Positions 16,830 through 26,186 of a stretch of 64,000 nt of DNA are shown here, piece by piece. The notes below the pieces were generated by a model. That model did no database searches. It saw only the letters and a program-made list of their open reading frames with translations, and was not told the origin of the DNA. Source of the DNA: Terriglobales bacterium. GTDB taxonomy: Bacteria; Acidobacteriota; Terriglobia; Terriglobales; Acidobacteriaceae. The translations under genes and the position numbers were made by a program. Positions within the stretch are counted from its first letter, which is position 1; each line of letters opens with the position of its first letter. The DNA lies in assembly GCA_035567895.1 (NCBI GenBank), contig DATMPC010000083.1, positions 1 through 64,000 of the forward strand. Direction: 5' to 3'.

Positions 16830-18253
16830 TGGGCGTGTTCAGAAATTATTCATTGCGCTTCCGCATGATGATGCTGTTCTGCATCATCGTTAGCGTGCTG
16901 CTGGCCAGTTCATATTTCGTCATTTATTCCATATTCGTGGGGGATGCTGCACGTCAACTAGATCGAAGATTGGTCGATACCGCCAATCCTATTGTTGCCG
17001 ATCTCGCTGCGAATCCAAGCGAAGAAGATGTCTTTACGTTCGATTTGGCAAATCAATATCTGGAGCTCGCGGACAGGAATGGCCGCATTCTTCAATATTC
17101 CAAGAATCTCGCCGCCCATCATCTGCCATTTGCCACGGCGGATCTGAATTCGGATGTTCCGGCCTTCCGCACACTCGAAGACAACACTCTAGGTCGCCTC
17201 CGCATTACCACTATCCCGTTTCAGGTTGGACGCACAACCCTGTTCTTGTTATTGGCGGTTCCTACTCGTGACACAGACGAGATGATCGCCAATTTCAGAA
17301 GAATGTTGCTTGCCTTGTTTCCTCTGAGCTTGGCAGTGACGGCGATAATCTCCGCCTGGTATGTGGGAAAGAGCCTGCGGCCCGTTGTCGGCCTAACCGA
17401 ACACGCCGTTCAACTCACTCAAAGTCTTACGAATCCTTCGAAAGGTTCTGCACCCGCGCCTCTTCCGATTTCTAATCCTCACGATGAGCTGGGTCGTTTG
17501 TCGTCCATGATTAATGTGCTGTTCTTGCAAGTGAATTCGGCCCTGGCGCAGTTGCGTCAATTCGTATCGGACGCCTCTCACGAGCTCCGCACTCCACTCG
17601 CAATTCTGCGAGGAGAAGCAGAGCTCGTTCTCTCTCAACCGAGAGCGCCTGAAGAGTATCAGTCCGCACTGAGGGTGATCGACAGTGAATTGATCAAACT
17701 CAGTCGGATTGTTGAGGGGCTCTTCACGCTGTCTATGGCCGATGCGGGCCAGCTTCGCTTAGCGAGAGACCCTCTGCATCTGGATGAAGTGCTCGAAGAA
17801 GCATGCGAAATGGCGGTTCCTCTAGCCCGTGTGAAGTCTATTGCGATCGAGCGGAAGGTTGAAGCAGACATTCCTTATGAAGGTGACGAGGTATTCCTCC
17901 GTCAACTATTTCTGATCTTTCTTGACAATGCCATCAAGTATTCCCCGCAACAGACAACGATTAGTGTCGGCCTCGAAAGAAATAACGGTCGAGTACGCAT
18001 TGCTTTCACAGATCAGGGCATCGGCATTCCCCATGAGCATCTTCCTCACATCTATGAGAGGTTCTATCGTGCGGCAGGCCCTGAGACGAGTGAGGCACGC
18101 AGCGGCGGCTTAGGTCTTTCGATTGCCCAGGCCATTGTTCGCGCCCAAAGTGGAACGATCGAATGCAAGACTCAACCTGGCTCAGGTTCGATTTTCACGA
18201 TCATCTTGCCGACGAACTGGAACAGCGTACAGCAAGTGCTTTCCAATAGCTGA
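16829..18253 (+). CDS. Sensor histidine kinase
   Basis: 474 residues, GTG start overlapping the regulator stop (TAGTG). Topology: membrane segment 1 at ~residues 12-34 (MMMLFCIIVSVLLASSYFVI), a ~130-residue periplasmic sensor, membrane segment 2 at ~158-178 (LLALFPLSLAVTAIISAWYV), then HAMP. The phosphoacceptor histidine is in FVSDASHELRTPLAIL; the ATPase domain has N-box DNAIKYSP, DQGIGIP, and GGLGLSIAQAIV. All catalytic motifs are intact. The periplasmic domain has no family I recognise. It forms a transcriptionally coupled pair with the OmpR-type regulator; signal unknown, but neighbouring envelope genes point to envelope or toxic-compound sensing. Confidence 0.94.
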   Translation: MGVFRNYSLRFRMMMLFCIIVSVLLASSYFVIYSIFVGDAARQLDRRLVDTANPIVADLAANPSEEDVFTFDLANQYLELADRNGRILQYSKNLAAHHLPFATADLNSDVPAFRTLEDNTLGRLRITTIPFQVGRTTLFLLLAVPTRDTDEMIANFRRMLLALFPLSLAVTAIISAWYVGKSLRPVVGLTEHAVQLTQSLTNPSKGSAPAPLPISNPHDELGRLSSMINVLFLQVNSALAQLRQFVSDASHELRTPLAILRGEAELVLSQPRAPEEYQSALRVIDSELIKLSRIVEGLFTLSMADAGQLRLARDPLHLDEVLEEACEMAVPLARVKSIAIERKVEADIPYEGDEVFLRQLFLIFLDNAIKYSPQQTTISVGLERNNGRVRIAFTDQGIGIPHEHLPHIYERFYRAAGPETSEARSGGLGLSIAQAIVRAQSGTIECKTQPGSGSIFTIILPTNWNSVQQVLSNS

Positions 18254-18417
18254 AACTGAAGCAAGCGGTCAGCTACTTCCATCTAAACGGTATTTAATCT
18301 AGTTTTCAGCCTTCATATCGACTCCCTCGTCTATACTCTGCGGTCAGTTCTCGGCAATTCAATACTTACTGAAAACAAACGGCACCATCAGGTAATGCCG
18401 AAGGAGCACAGACCTGG

Positions 18418-19464
18418 ATGACAGTGAAAGCAAAATTCACGCAGACAATCGCAGCAGTACTCATCATGCTGGCCTCTGCATTAGGGCAGTCCGATGCCAC
18501 TTCCACTTCGACGAATAGCAATCGTGAGAGTCCACCGCTACGGTTAGTACAAGAGATTCCGTTGCCCAACGTAGTCGGTCGGATTGACCACTTCACTGTG
18601 GATCAAAAGCGGAAGCTTGTCATCGGTTCCGCTCTAGGGAATAACACGGTAGAGGTGATCGACGTATTTGCTGGTCGAGTGGTCCACACGATTCCTGGAA
18701 TTCCTGAACCCCAGGGAGTGCTGTACGTTCCCGATCCCATCAACAAGCTCTACGTTGCAAGCGCTGAAGATGGAAAGCTAAGAATCTACGACGGCAAGTC
18801 CTATGCGCCGATCACAACGCTCGATTTCGAGGAAAACACCGACAATCTGCGGTATGACCCTGCAGAGAAGCGCGTATATGTAGGGTACGGTGAAGATGAG
18901 AAGTCAGCGATCGGAGTGGTTGACGCAGCAACAAACCAACGGCTGGAGGATGCAGGCAAGCTCGATGCTCATCCAGAGTCCTTCCAATTGGAGAGTCCGG
19001 GGTCGAAGATTTACGTAAATATCGCCTCTAAAGAGAAGATCGCCGTCATCGACCGTAAGACGCACCAAGTGAAGGACTGGCGCCTGACTGGGCTCAAGGC
19101 GAACTTTCCTATGGCTCTGGATCAAGCGGAGCATCGCTTATTCATCGGAACGCGCAAACCCTCCCGTCTGGCCGTGTTCGACACCGATACGGGAAAGATA
19201 GTTGCGAACCTGACGTCGGCCGGTGACATGGACGATCTCTATTACGACGATTCTCGCAAGCGTGTCTACGTACCCGGCGGCGAGGGATTCATAAGCGTTT
19301 TCGAACAGAAAGATGCTGATCACTATGACCAAATGGCCAAGATAGCGAGCGCTATTGGAGCCAGAACTGGTGTGTGGTATGGGAAACGGGATCGGCTGTA
19401 TTTAGCCGTGCCCGGCCGCGCTAATCAGGGCGCAGAAGTATGGGTATATGAAGCCCAAGATTGA
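18418..19464 (+). CDS. Secreted YVTN-type beta-propeller protein (copy E)
   Basis: 348 residues with signal peptide FTQTIAAVLIMLASALGQS. Blades: PNVVGRIDHFTVDQKRKLVIG, NTVEVIDVFAGRVVHTIPG, EPQGVLYVPDPINKLYVAS, LRYDPAEKRVYVGYGEDE, KIYVNIASKEKIAVIDRKTH, HRLFIGTRKPSRLAVFDTDTGK and YYDDSRKRVYVPGGEGFISVFE. It is the closest relative in the window of the propeller at 4191-5288, sharing blade order and the R-DH-TVD and PQG--YVP signatures. It is placed between a two-component system and a tripartite efflux set, all rightward. Function unknown. Confidence 0.85.
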   Translation: MTVKAKFTQTIAAVLIMLASALGQSDATSTSTNSNRESPPLRLVQEIPLPNVVGRIDHFTVDQKRKLVIGSALGNNTVEVIDVFAGRVVHTIPGIPEPQGVLYVPDPINKLYVASAEDGKLRIYDGKSYAPITTLDFEENTDNLRYDPAEKRVYVGYGEDEKSAIGVVDAATNQRLEDAGKLDAHPESFQLESPGSKIYVNIASKEKIAVIDRKTHQVKDWRLTGLKANFPMALDQAEHRLFIGTRKPSRLAVFDTDTGKIVANLTSAGDMDDLYYDDSRKRVYVPGGEGFISVFEQKDADHYDQMAKIASAIGARTGVWYGKRDRLYLAVPGRANQGAEVWVYEAQD

Positions 19465-19605
19465 AACCCTTTTGCAGGCTCCGCCTGTCTCTGCGATGCT
19501 TCATTGCTGCCGTTCAGCGAAGGCACTGCGTGTCATTTCCGATCTGGAACTGGAGGGCCTGCGTGAGCAGGATTCGATACGCAATCTGAGGAGTTCTTTG
19601 TCGCC

Positions 19606-20985
19606 GTGAGGATAAATCGCAGATTCACAGTGAGAACGGGAATTCTTTTGTTCGCCGTTAGCATGTCTCGCAACGCTGTTCCAGCGCAGCAACTCAGTAG
19701 TTCCGGCGCTGTGCAGACTTCATCTCCCGATTCTCAAGCTCCGATCGTCGTAACTCTGCAAGACGCTTTGCAGCGGGCCCGCAATCTTGATCCGACGTAC
19801 CGTATGGCGCTTACTGCAGCAGGCGTAGCGCGAGAAGATCACGCGCAATCGCGCGCAGCGCTCTTGCCCAGTCTCATCTACAACAATCAGTACCTCTACA
19901 CACAAGGTACGGGATTGCCGGTTGCGATTACCGCGGACACGCGCTACATCGCCAATAATGGTGTCCACGAATACATAAGCCAGGGCAACGCTCACGAAGT
20001 GATCAGCGGCTTTCAATTTGCCGACTTCAATCGGACATCCGCTGCGGCAGCCGCCGCGCGAGCCAACGCGGAAGTGGCTGCCAGAGGCCTCGTGACGACA
20101 GTGGTGAAGATCTATTACGCGGAAGTAGTGGCCCGACGGAAGTACGCAAATGCGCAATCAGCAACCGATGAAGCAAAACGGTTTTTCGAACTAACGCAGA
20201 AACTCGAGCAAGGCGGCGAAGTAGCCCATTCGGACGTCATCAAGGCGCAGTTGACAGCCAATGACGCGCAGCGCGCTCTGCGTGAGGCACAACTTGCGAT
20301 GGATTCAACCCATCTCGAACTTGCCGTCCTGGTCTTCCCCAACTTTAATCAGAACTTCTCGACGGTGGACGATCTCCGTTTGCCGCCTCCCTTGCCCCCG
20401 ATGCAGGAAATCGAGCAGCAAGCCAAGGCTAAGAACCCGCAACTCTATGCGGCCATGCAGAGCGCACGAGCCGCAGGACTTGAGGTATTGGCCGCCAAAG
20501 CGGCCTACCTCCCAACGCTTACACTCGATTATTTCTACGGCATCGACGCGAATCATTTCGCGCTCCACAGTCCAAGCGCCGAAGGGCTTATTCCAAATCT
20601 GGGATATTCGGCGAGCGCAACGCTGAACATTCCAATATGGAACTGGGGTGCAACGCGGAGCAAGGTCCGCCAGAGCGAATTGCGGCGAGAACAGGTGCAG
20701 ATCGAACTATCAGCCGCACATCGTAAGCTGATAGCCGACCTGAAAAGCTTTTATGCAGAAGCCGAGGGTGCAAAGATCCAACTGGATGTCCTGCAACAAT
20801 CGGCCGATCTGGCAGCCGAAAGTGTGCGGCTTACGAGCCTGCGATATCAGGCTGGCGAAGCCACGGCCCTGGAAGTCGTCGATGCGCAGAATTCACTCGT
20901 TTCGGCACGCAACAATTACGACGACGGCGAAGCTCGATATAGGCTGGCCATCGCTAATCTGCAGACTTTGACCGGGATCTTCTAA
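19606..20985 (+). CDS. TolC-family outer-membrane efflux protein
   Basis: 459 residues from a GTG at 19606 with GAGGAG about 12 bases upstream. After a signal peptide, the protein shows two repeats of the outer-membrane efflux fold: VTLQDALQRARNLDPTYRMALTAAGVAREDHAQSRAALLPSL and MQEIEQQAKAKNPQLYAAMQSARAAGLEVLAAKAAYLPTLTLD, with coiled-coil helices (ELTQKLEQGGEVAHSDVIKAQLTANDAQRALREAQ; LRYQAGEATALEVVDAQNSLVSARNNY). It forms the outer-membrane channel of a tripartite RND pump with the next two genes, 4 bases apart from the adaptor gene. Confidence 0.93.
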   Translation: MRINRRFTVRTGILLFAVSMSRNAVPAQQLSSSGAVQTSSPDSQAPIVVTLQDALQRARNLDPTYRMALTAAGVAREDHAQSRAALLPSLIYNNQYLYTQGTGLPVAITADTRYIANNGVHEYISQGNAHEVISGFQFADFNRTSAAAAAARANAEVAARGLVTTVVKIYYAEVVARRKYANAQSATDEAKRFFELTQKLEQGGEVAHSDVIKAQLTANDAQRALREAQLAMDSTHLELAVLVFPNFNQNFSTVDDLRLPPPLPPMQEIEQQAKAKNPQLYAAMQSARAAGLEVLAAKAAYLPTLTLDYFYGIDANHFALHSPSAEGLIPNLGYSASATLNIPIWNWGATRSKVRQSELRREQVQIELSAAHRKLIADLKSFYAEAEGAKIQLDVLQQSADLAAESVRLTSLRYQAGEATALEVVDAQNSLVSARNNYDDGEARYRLAIANLQTLTGIF

Positions 20986-20989
20986 TTCA

Positions 20990-22291
20990 ATGGCAACTCG
21001 ACGGCTTGTGCATTCAATTCTAGGGTTTGCTGTCCTTAGTTTCCTTCCGCTCGCCGCCTGCTCAAAGCAGCAGGCCGAACCGCAGCCGATCGTGTCGGTG
21101 CAGGCTGCGCCGGTGAAACAGGGAAGCATTTCACAAACCGTGACAGCCGATGCGGTCTTATACCCGATCAATCAGGCGACGATCACGCCTAAGATCGCCG
21201 CGCCTGTGCTCAAGACTTACGTCACCCGCGGATCGAAGGTTCGTCAGGGCCAGTTGCTGGTGACCCTCGAAAACAGAGATCTGACGGCGGCACAAGAGGA
21301 GAATCGGGGAAACTTCGAGACCGTGCAGGCGCAAACTGCAATAGCGAAGCAGAACTCCATACCTGAAGAACTGACGAAAGCAGAGTCAGACACGAAGGCA
21401 GCAAAAGAAAGCCTCGACGTCCAGCAAAAGCTCTTTGATAGCCGTCAAAATCTGTTCAATCAGGGCGCAATTCCGCGCAAGGATCTCGATGCGGCGGCAG
21501 TCACTCTGGTGCAGGCTCGCGCTCAGTATGAACAGGCGCAGAAGCATTTCGACGGATTGAAAGCCGGTGGAAATCAATATGCGCTCAACTCCGCTGGCGG
21601 GCAACTCGTCGCCGCAGAGGGGAAATACAAGGGGGCGCAGGCTCAACTTCAATATTCCCAAATCCGCAGTCCCATCGATGGTGTGGTCACGGATGGACCG
21701 CTGTATCCAGGAATGCTGCCGACGGTGGGCGCGCCTCTCATCACCGTGATGAACCTGTCGCAAATGATCGCGAAGGCGCATATTCCCCAGAATCAGGCAT
21801 CGTTACTGAAGAAGGGCGATGATGCGACCGTCAAGATGGTGGGCCTTGAGGACGAAATCAAAGGTAAAGTCATTCTGGTCAGCCCAGCCCTCGATCCTGG
21901 TAGTACCACCGTCGAAGTCTGGGTACAAGCTGCTAATCCGAAGGGCGCACTGAAAGCGGGGTCGTCAGCCTCACTCTCGATGGTCGCGCATACCGTGCCC
22001 GATGCACTCGTTGTCCCGGCTGAAGCGTTGGTTACCGATGAGGGAGGCAAGAAGTCCGTTATGGTTATCGGCGGCGACGGCGTCGCCAACAAACGGGAAG
22101 TCGAGACCGGTGTACAAACCGCCGACTCCGTGCAGATCGTGAGCGGAGTGAAGCCGGGGGAGCAGGTAGTGAGCACGGGCGCGTACGGCTTGCCAGACAA
22201 GACCAAAGTAAAGGTTGAGGCGCCCGCCGCTCCTGGCAAGGAAGGCGGCGACGAGGGCAAAGACAAAGGCGAAGGCGGGAGCGAGCCGTAA
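20990..22291 (+). CDS. RND efflux periplasmic adaptor (membrane fusion protein), lipoprotein
   Basis: 433 residues. The N-terminus is a lipoprotein signal ending FLPLAACSK, so it is probably anchored at Cys-25 or so. The lipoyl/barrel-sandwich halves are VLKTYVTRGSKVRQGQLLVTLEN and YSQIRSPIDGVVTDGPLYPGMLPTVGAPLITVMNL, separated by a long helical hairpin (~95-215). Beta-barrel and membrane-proximal domains follow (VKMVGLEDEIKGKVILVSPALDPGSTTVEVWVQAAN; ALVVPAEALVTDEGGKKSVMVI). The C-terminus is Gly/Glu/Lys-rich. It bridges the RND pump and the TolC-type channel; start is only 4 bases after the TolC stop and the RND gene starts 2 bases after its stop. Confidence 0.94.
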   Translation: MATRRLVHSILGFAVLSFLPLAACSKQQAEPQPIVSVQAAPVKQGSISQTVTADAVLYPINQATITPKIAAPVLKTYVTRGSKVRQGQLLVTLENRDLTAAQEENRGNFETVQAQTAIAKQNSIPEELTKAESDTKAAKESLDVQQKLFDSRQNLFNQGAIPRKDLDAAAVTLVQARAQYEQAQKHFDGLKAGGNQYALNSAGGQLVAAEGKYKGAQAQLQYSQIRSPIDGVVTDGPLYPGMLPTVGAPLITVMNLSQMIAKAHIPQNQASLLKKGDDATVKMVGLEDEIKGKVILVSPALDPGSTTVEVWVQAANPKGALKAGSSASLSMVAHTVPDALVVPAEALVTDEGGKKSVMVIGGDGVANKREVETGVQTADSVQIVSGVKPGEQVVSTGAYGLPDKTKVKVEAPAAPGKEGGDEGKDKGEGGSEP

Positions 22292-22293
22292 GC

Positions 22294-25200
22294 ATGGCGA
22301 CGAAGATCACGCCAATTGACGAAGTGCAACGCCTTCCTGTTCCGTTGCCCGACTATTGGTTCTCGCGTTTTTCGAAGCCGCTTATCTTTCTAATCATCGC
22401 GTTGGCGATCATGGGAGCGTATCTCGCGTTCACCATCCCCGTCGCTGTTTTCCCGGAAGTGAACTTTCCCCGCATCATTATCGGCATCGACAACGGTGTG
22501 ATGCCGATCGATCAGATGATGGTCACGATCACACGCCCGGTAGAGGATGCGGTGAACAGCGTTCCCGGATTGCAGCGGGTAAACTCCATAACCAGTCGTG
22601 GCTCTGCGGAAATCGACCTCTTCTTCAACTGGAACGTCGATATGGTGCAGACGTTGCAGTTAGTGAACTCTGCGGTGGCGCAGGTGCAAACCTCGCTGCC
22701 GAATACGGCGAAGTTCGATACTCACCGTCTCACCTTCGCCAGCTTTCCCATTCTGGGCTACAGTCTGACGTCGGATACGGTTCCGCAAACGCAGCTCTGG
22801 GAGTTGGCGACCTACGAGCTTAAGCCGCAGATAAACCGTCTCGATGGAGTAGCAACGGTTGTCGTCCAGGGGGGACAGGAGCCGGAATACTTAATCACGC
22901 CTGATCCTTCGAAGCTCTTGAGCGCCTCGGTTACAGTGCCGGACATCACCAACGCAGTCGCGAAGACCAACCTTGTCGATTCGCCCGGCCTGATCGAGGA
23001 CAATCACCAGCTCGTGTTGGGGTTGATCAACGGCCAGGTTCGCAGCCCCGAGGAGCTGGGCCAAATCGTTGTGAAGACCAACCCGGCCGGGATCCCGATT
23101 CACATTGGCGATGTGGCTACGGTCACCCACGGCACAAAGCCGAAGTACACGGTAGTGACAGCGAATGGCAAGCCAGCCGTACTGCTCTCGATCAACCGTC
23201 AGCCCGACAGCAACACCGTGGTAGTAGCGGACGAAGTGAACGCCAGGGTGGCGGAGCTCAAGAAGACGTTGCCGCCGGGCATCAAGCTGACTCCGTACTA
23301 CGATCAATCAGGACTGGTAAGGGACTCTATCGGTAGCGTGCGAGACGCGATCCTGATTGGGTTGGTGCTGGCGTCGATTGTCATTGTCGTGTTCCTGCGT
23401 GACTGGGGCAGCTCCGCCGTCGCAGGAATGGTGATTCCGATCACCATCGTGATTACTTTCATCGTGCTGAAGGCCATCGGCGAGAGTTTCAATTTGATGA
23501 CGCTTGGTGGACTGGCAGCCGCCGTCGGACTGGTTATCGACGATGCAATCGTTGTAATCGAGAACATCGTCCTGCATCGAGATCTCGGGCAAGGAAGACT
23601 CCAGGCAATCTATAGCGCTCTCAAAGAAGTCACAGCGCCGTTGATTGGATCCACGGTCACGCCAATTGTCGTATTTTTGCCTCTCGTCGCGATTCATGGC
23701 GTATATGGCACGTTCTTTCGCGCGCTTGCAGTCACGATGGGCGTGTCATTGTTCACATCGCTCGCGCTGGCGCTCACATGGACACCGAACCTGAGCCAAT
23801 ACTTTGTGAAGCGGAAATCGCAGCACAAAACCGACGAAGTGGCGGCTGCGGAGTGGACCGATCGTGAACGCCTCGAACGTATGATTGAGGCCGAAGAGGC
23901 CTCATATGGCAAGCGGTTTCATGCCGTCGTTAATTTCTATGAGCGTTGGCTGCGCCGGGCGCTGGAGCGTCCGTTGTTGCTCGCCGGCCTAAGCGTAGTC
24001 CTGATCGTTGTTGCCTACTTCTGCTTTCAAGCTCTTGGATCGGACCTGCTGCCGGCGATGGACGAAGGCGGCTTTATCGTCGATTACATCATGCCGCCGG
24101 GAAGCTCGCTCGCCGAGACTAACCGCGTCGTCAACCATGTAGAGCAGATCATACGTGCCGACAAGGACGTGCAAAGCACTTCGCGGCGTACCGGCTTGCA
24201 ACTTGGACTCGCGGCGGTGACGGAAGCGAATACCGGTGACATCTCCGTGAAGCTGAAGGCGAAACACGAACGCTCTTCTGACGAAGTGATTGCGGACCTT
24301 CGCGTCAAGATCAAACAGGAAGAGCCGCAACTGGATACGGAGTTCCCGCAACTTTTGCAGGACATGATCGGAGATCTCACCAGCGCGCCCGAGCCGGTGG
24401 TGATCAAGTTATTTAACAACGACGCGGCTCTGTTGGCGAAGACCGGGCCGCAGGTCGCCGATGCAATCTCCAAAATCAAGGGCGTCGTCGACGTCAAGGA
24501 CGGCGTCGAGAACACCACCAGCGGCCCGGCATTGAATTACCAGATCGATCCTGCGGTGACAGCGCGCGCCGGCTTTAGTCCCGACGAAGTAGCCATCGAT
24601 GCTTCTGCCATTCTCGAAGGTGAGCCCGCCACGACTCCTGTGGTTGTGAACAACCGCGCCTACACGGTACGGGTTCGGTTCCCGGACGCGAATCGAGCGA
24701 ATATCGAAGCGATGAAGAATACGCTGCTCGCAAGCTCCGCAGGTCGCACCGCAACGCTTGGTTCATTGGCTACGGTAACGCAAATTCCCGGGCAGACAGA
24801 AATTCGCCGTGAGAACCTGCAGCGCGATTTGGAGGTCACTGCTCGATTTGAAGGGATCGATCTGGGAACCGGTATTAACAAAGTGCAAGCCGAAATCGCC
24901 AAGCTTCACCTTCCATCTTCGATTCGCATCGAGTACGGCGGGCTTTACGCCGAGCAGCAGCAGACCTTCCACGACTTCGTCTTTGTCTTCGTGATGGCGT
25001 TCGCCTTCGTTTTTGCCGTGTTGCTGTTCGAGTTCCGGAGCTTCTCCGCCCCCACCGCCATCCTCGCTTCCGCGCTGCTCTCAACCGCCGGAGTCTTCCT
25101 TGCGCTGCTAATCACCGGCACAACGTTTAGCGTTTCCGCGTTCATGGGGCTGATTATGGTCATCGGCATCGTGGCCAAGAACGGAATCCTCCTGCTCGAT

Positions 25201-25476
25201 GCCGAACACGAATTTCGACGCGCGGGATTCTCGCCGGAAGATGCCATGATGCGCGCCGGTAGGCGACGTTTGCGTCCGATCGCCATGACTGCCATTGCGG
25301 CCATCGCGGGCATGCTACCCCTCGCCTTCGCCCTCGGCGCAGGATCGGAAATGCTTCAGCCGCTGGCCATTGCCGTAATCGGCGGCATCCTTATTTCGAT
25401 GGTGCTCTCGCTATTGGTCACGCCTGCCGTGCACTTCTACCTCACCGGACGAAGAGAAGAGGCGGCAACACGATAA
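22294..25476 (+). CDS. RND efflux transporter permease
   Basis: 1060 residues with the internal duplication of RND pumps: TM1 LIFLIIALAIMGAYLAFTIPVAVFPEVNFPRI and TM7 LLLAGLSVVLIVVAYFCFQALGSDLLPAMDEGGF, each followed by a periplasmic loop and five TM helices. TM4 has LGGLAAAVGLVIDDAIVVIENI, containing the adjacent aspartates of the proton relay. TM10-12 include FMGLIMVIGIVAKNGILLLDAEHEFRRAG. Sequence style is between HAE1 drug pumps and heavy-metal pumps; the DD relay favours hydrophobic-compound export, but the substrate is unknown. It is the inner-membrane component of the TolC-adaptor-RND operon. Confidence 0.95.
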   Translation: MATKITPIDEVQRLPVPLPDYWFSRFSKPLIFLIIALAIMGAYLAFTIPVAVFPEVNFPRIIIGIDNGVMPIDQMMVTITRPVEDAVNSVPGLQRVNSITSRGSAEIDLFFNWNVDMVQTLQLVNSAVAQVQTSLPNTAKFDTHRLTFASFPILGYSLTSDTVPQTQLWELATYELKPQINRLDGVATVVVQGGQEPEYLITPDPSKLLSASVTVPDITNAVAKTNLVDSPGLIEDNHQLVLGLINGQVRSPEELGQIVVKTNPAGIPIHIGDVATVTHGTKPKYTVVTANGKPAVLLSINRQPDSNTVVVADEVNARVAELKKTLPPGIKLTPYYDQSGLVRDSIGSVRDAILIGLVLASIVIVVFLRDWGSSAVAGMVIPITIVITFIVLKAIGESFNLMTLGGLAAAVGLVIDDAIVVIENIVLHRDLGQGRLQAIYSALKEVTAPLIGSTVTPIVVFLPLVAIHGVYGTFFRALAVTMGVSLFTSLALALTWTPNLSQYFVKRKSQHKTDEVAAAEWTDRERLERMIEAEEASYGKRFHAVVNFYERWLRRALERPLLLAGLSVVLIVVAYFCFQALGSDLLPAMDEGGFIVDYIMPPGSSLAETNRVVNHVEQIIRADKDVQSTSRRTGLQLGLAAVTEANTGDISVKLKAKHERSSDEVIADLRVKIKQEEPQLDTEFPQLLQDMIGDLTSAPEPVVIKLFNNDAALLAKTGPQVADAISKIKGVVDVKDGVENTTSGPALNYQIDPAVTARAGFSPDEVAIDASAILEGEPATTPVVVNNRAYTVRVRFPDANRANIEAMKNTLLASSAGRTATLGSLATVTQIPGQTEIRRENLQRDLEVTARFEGIDLGTGINKVQAEIAKLHLPSSIRIEYGGLYAEQQQTFHDFVFVFVMAFAFVFAVLLFEFRSFSAPTAILASALLSTAGVFLALLITGTTFSVSAFMGLIMVIGIVAKNGILLLDAEHEFRRAGFSPEDAMMRAGRRRLRPIAMTAIAAIAGMLPLAFALGAGSEMLQPLAIAVIGGILISMVLSLLVTPAVHFYLTGRREEAATR

Positions 25477-25486
25477 GCTTTAGAGT

Positions 25487-26158
25487 ATGCCCATCGAGGT
25501 CGTCTTCTTCGACGTAGGCAACACCCTTCTGTTTCCCGATCACGAAAAGACATTAGCTCCGCTGTGGAATCGCGGGATCCGTCCCACCGAGGCGCAGCTC
25601 TTCGCCGCCGAACGTGTCGCACGCCAGGATATGGATTTGATTGTCTCGCAGACGCGTAAGGTCGATCTGCAATACTGGGAAACCTACTACGCGCATCTGC
25701 TGCGCACGCTCAACGTGACCGACATTTCGTTGCGCTTGGAGTTGGTTAACCTCGCCCGCACTTCGTCGAACTGGAGGCGCATGCCTCCGGGAACGATCGA
25801 AGTACTAGAGTCGATGAAGCGGAAATATCGCTTGGGCGTGATCTCCAATTCTGACGGACACATGGCCGAAAGGCTTGCAACGGTTGGCCTCGGAAAATAC
25901 TTCGAGCATGTGATCGATTCCGGCAACGTTGGATACGAGAAACCCGCGCCGCAAATCTTTCAGGCAGCACTCGCAGCTATGTCTGTTGCGGCCGACCGTG
26001 CGCTGTACCTTGGGGACATATATTCGATCGACTATCTGGGAGCGCAAAAGGCCGGTATGCGCGCGATCCTAATGGACATCGCGGGAGTGTACGCGATGAG
26101 GAACGAGCCGAGAATTGAATCCCTCGATCAACTCACAGAGGCGATTTCGAAAATCTAG
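25487..26158 (+). CDS. HAD-superfamily hydrolase
   Basis: 223 residues. HAD motif I is VVFFDVGNTLLFPDHE (nucleophile Asp in the DVGNT loop), motif II VISNSDG, motif III lysine in GNVGYEKPAPQIF and motif IV LGDIYSIDYLGAQKAG. The second residue after the nucleophile is Gly rather than the usual Asp (D-x-G instead of D-x-D), as seen in some HAD subfamilies with altered chemistry. The cap is a C1-type helical insert. Likely a small-molecule phosphatase or dehalogenase-like enzyme in the cytoplasm. The gene starts 10 bases after the RND stop, so it probably is co-transcribed without a functional link. Confidence 0.85.
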   Translation: MPIEVVFFDVGNTLLFPDHEKTLAPLWNRGIRPTEAQLFAAERVARQDMDLIVSQTRKVDLQYWETYYAHLLRTLNVTDISLRLELVNLARTSSNWRRMPPGTIEVLESMKRKYRLGVISNSDGHMAERLATVGLGKYFEHVIDSGNVGYEKPAPQIFQAALAAMSVAADRALYLGDIYSIDYLGAQKAGMRAILMDIAGVYAMRNEPRIESLDQLTEAISKI

Positions 26159-26186
26159 CAAAGGCCCATGATCGCACCACCGATGT

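Noticed and set aside
19475-19487. CAGGC/GCCTG hairpin as terminator of the propeller gene
   Set aside because: Only five pairs and no T-run; too weak to annotate.
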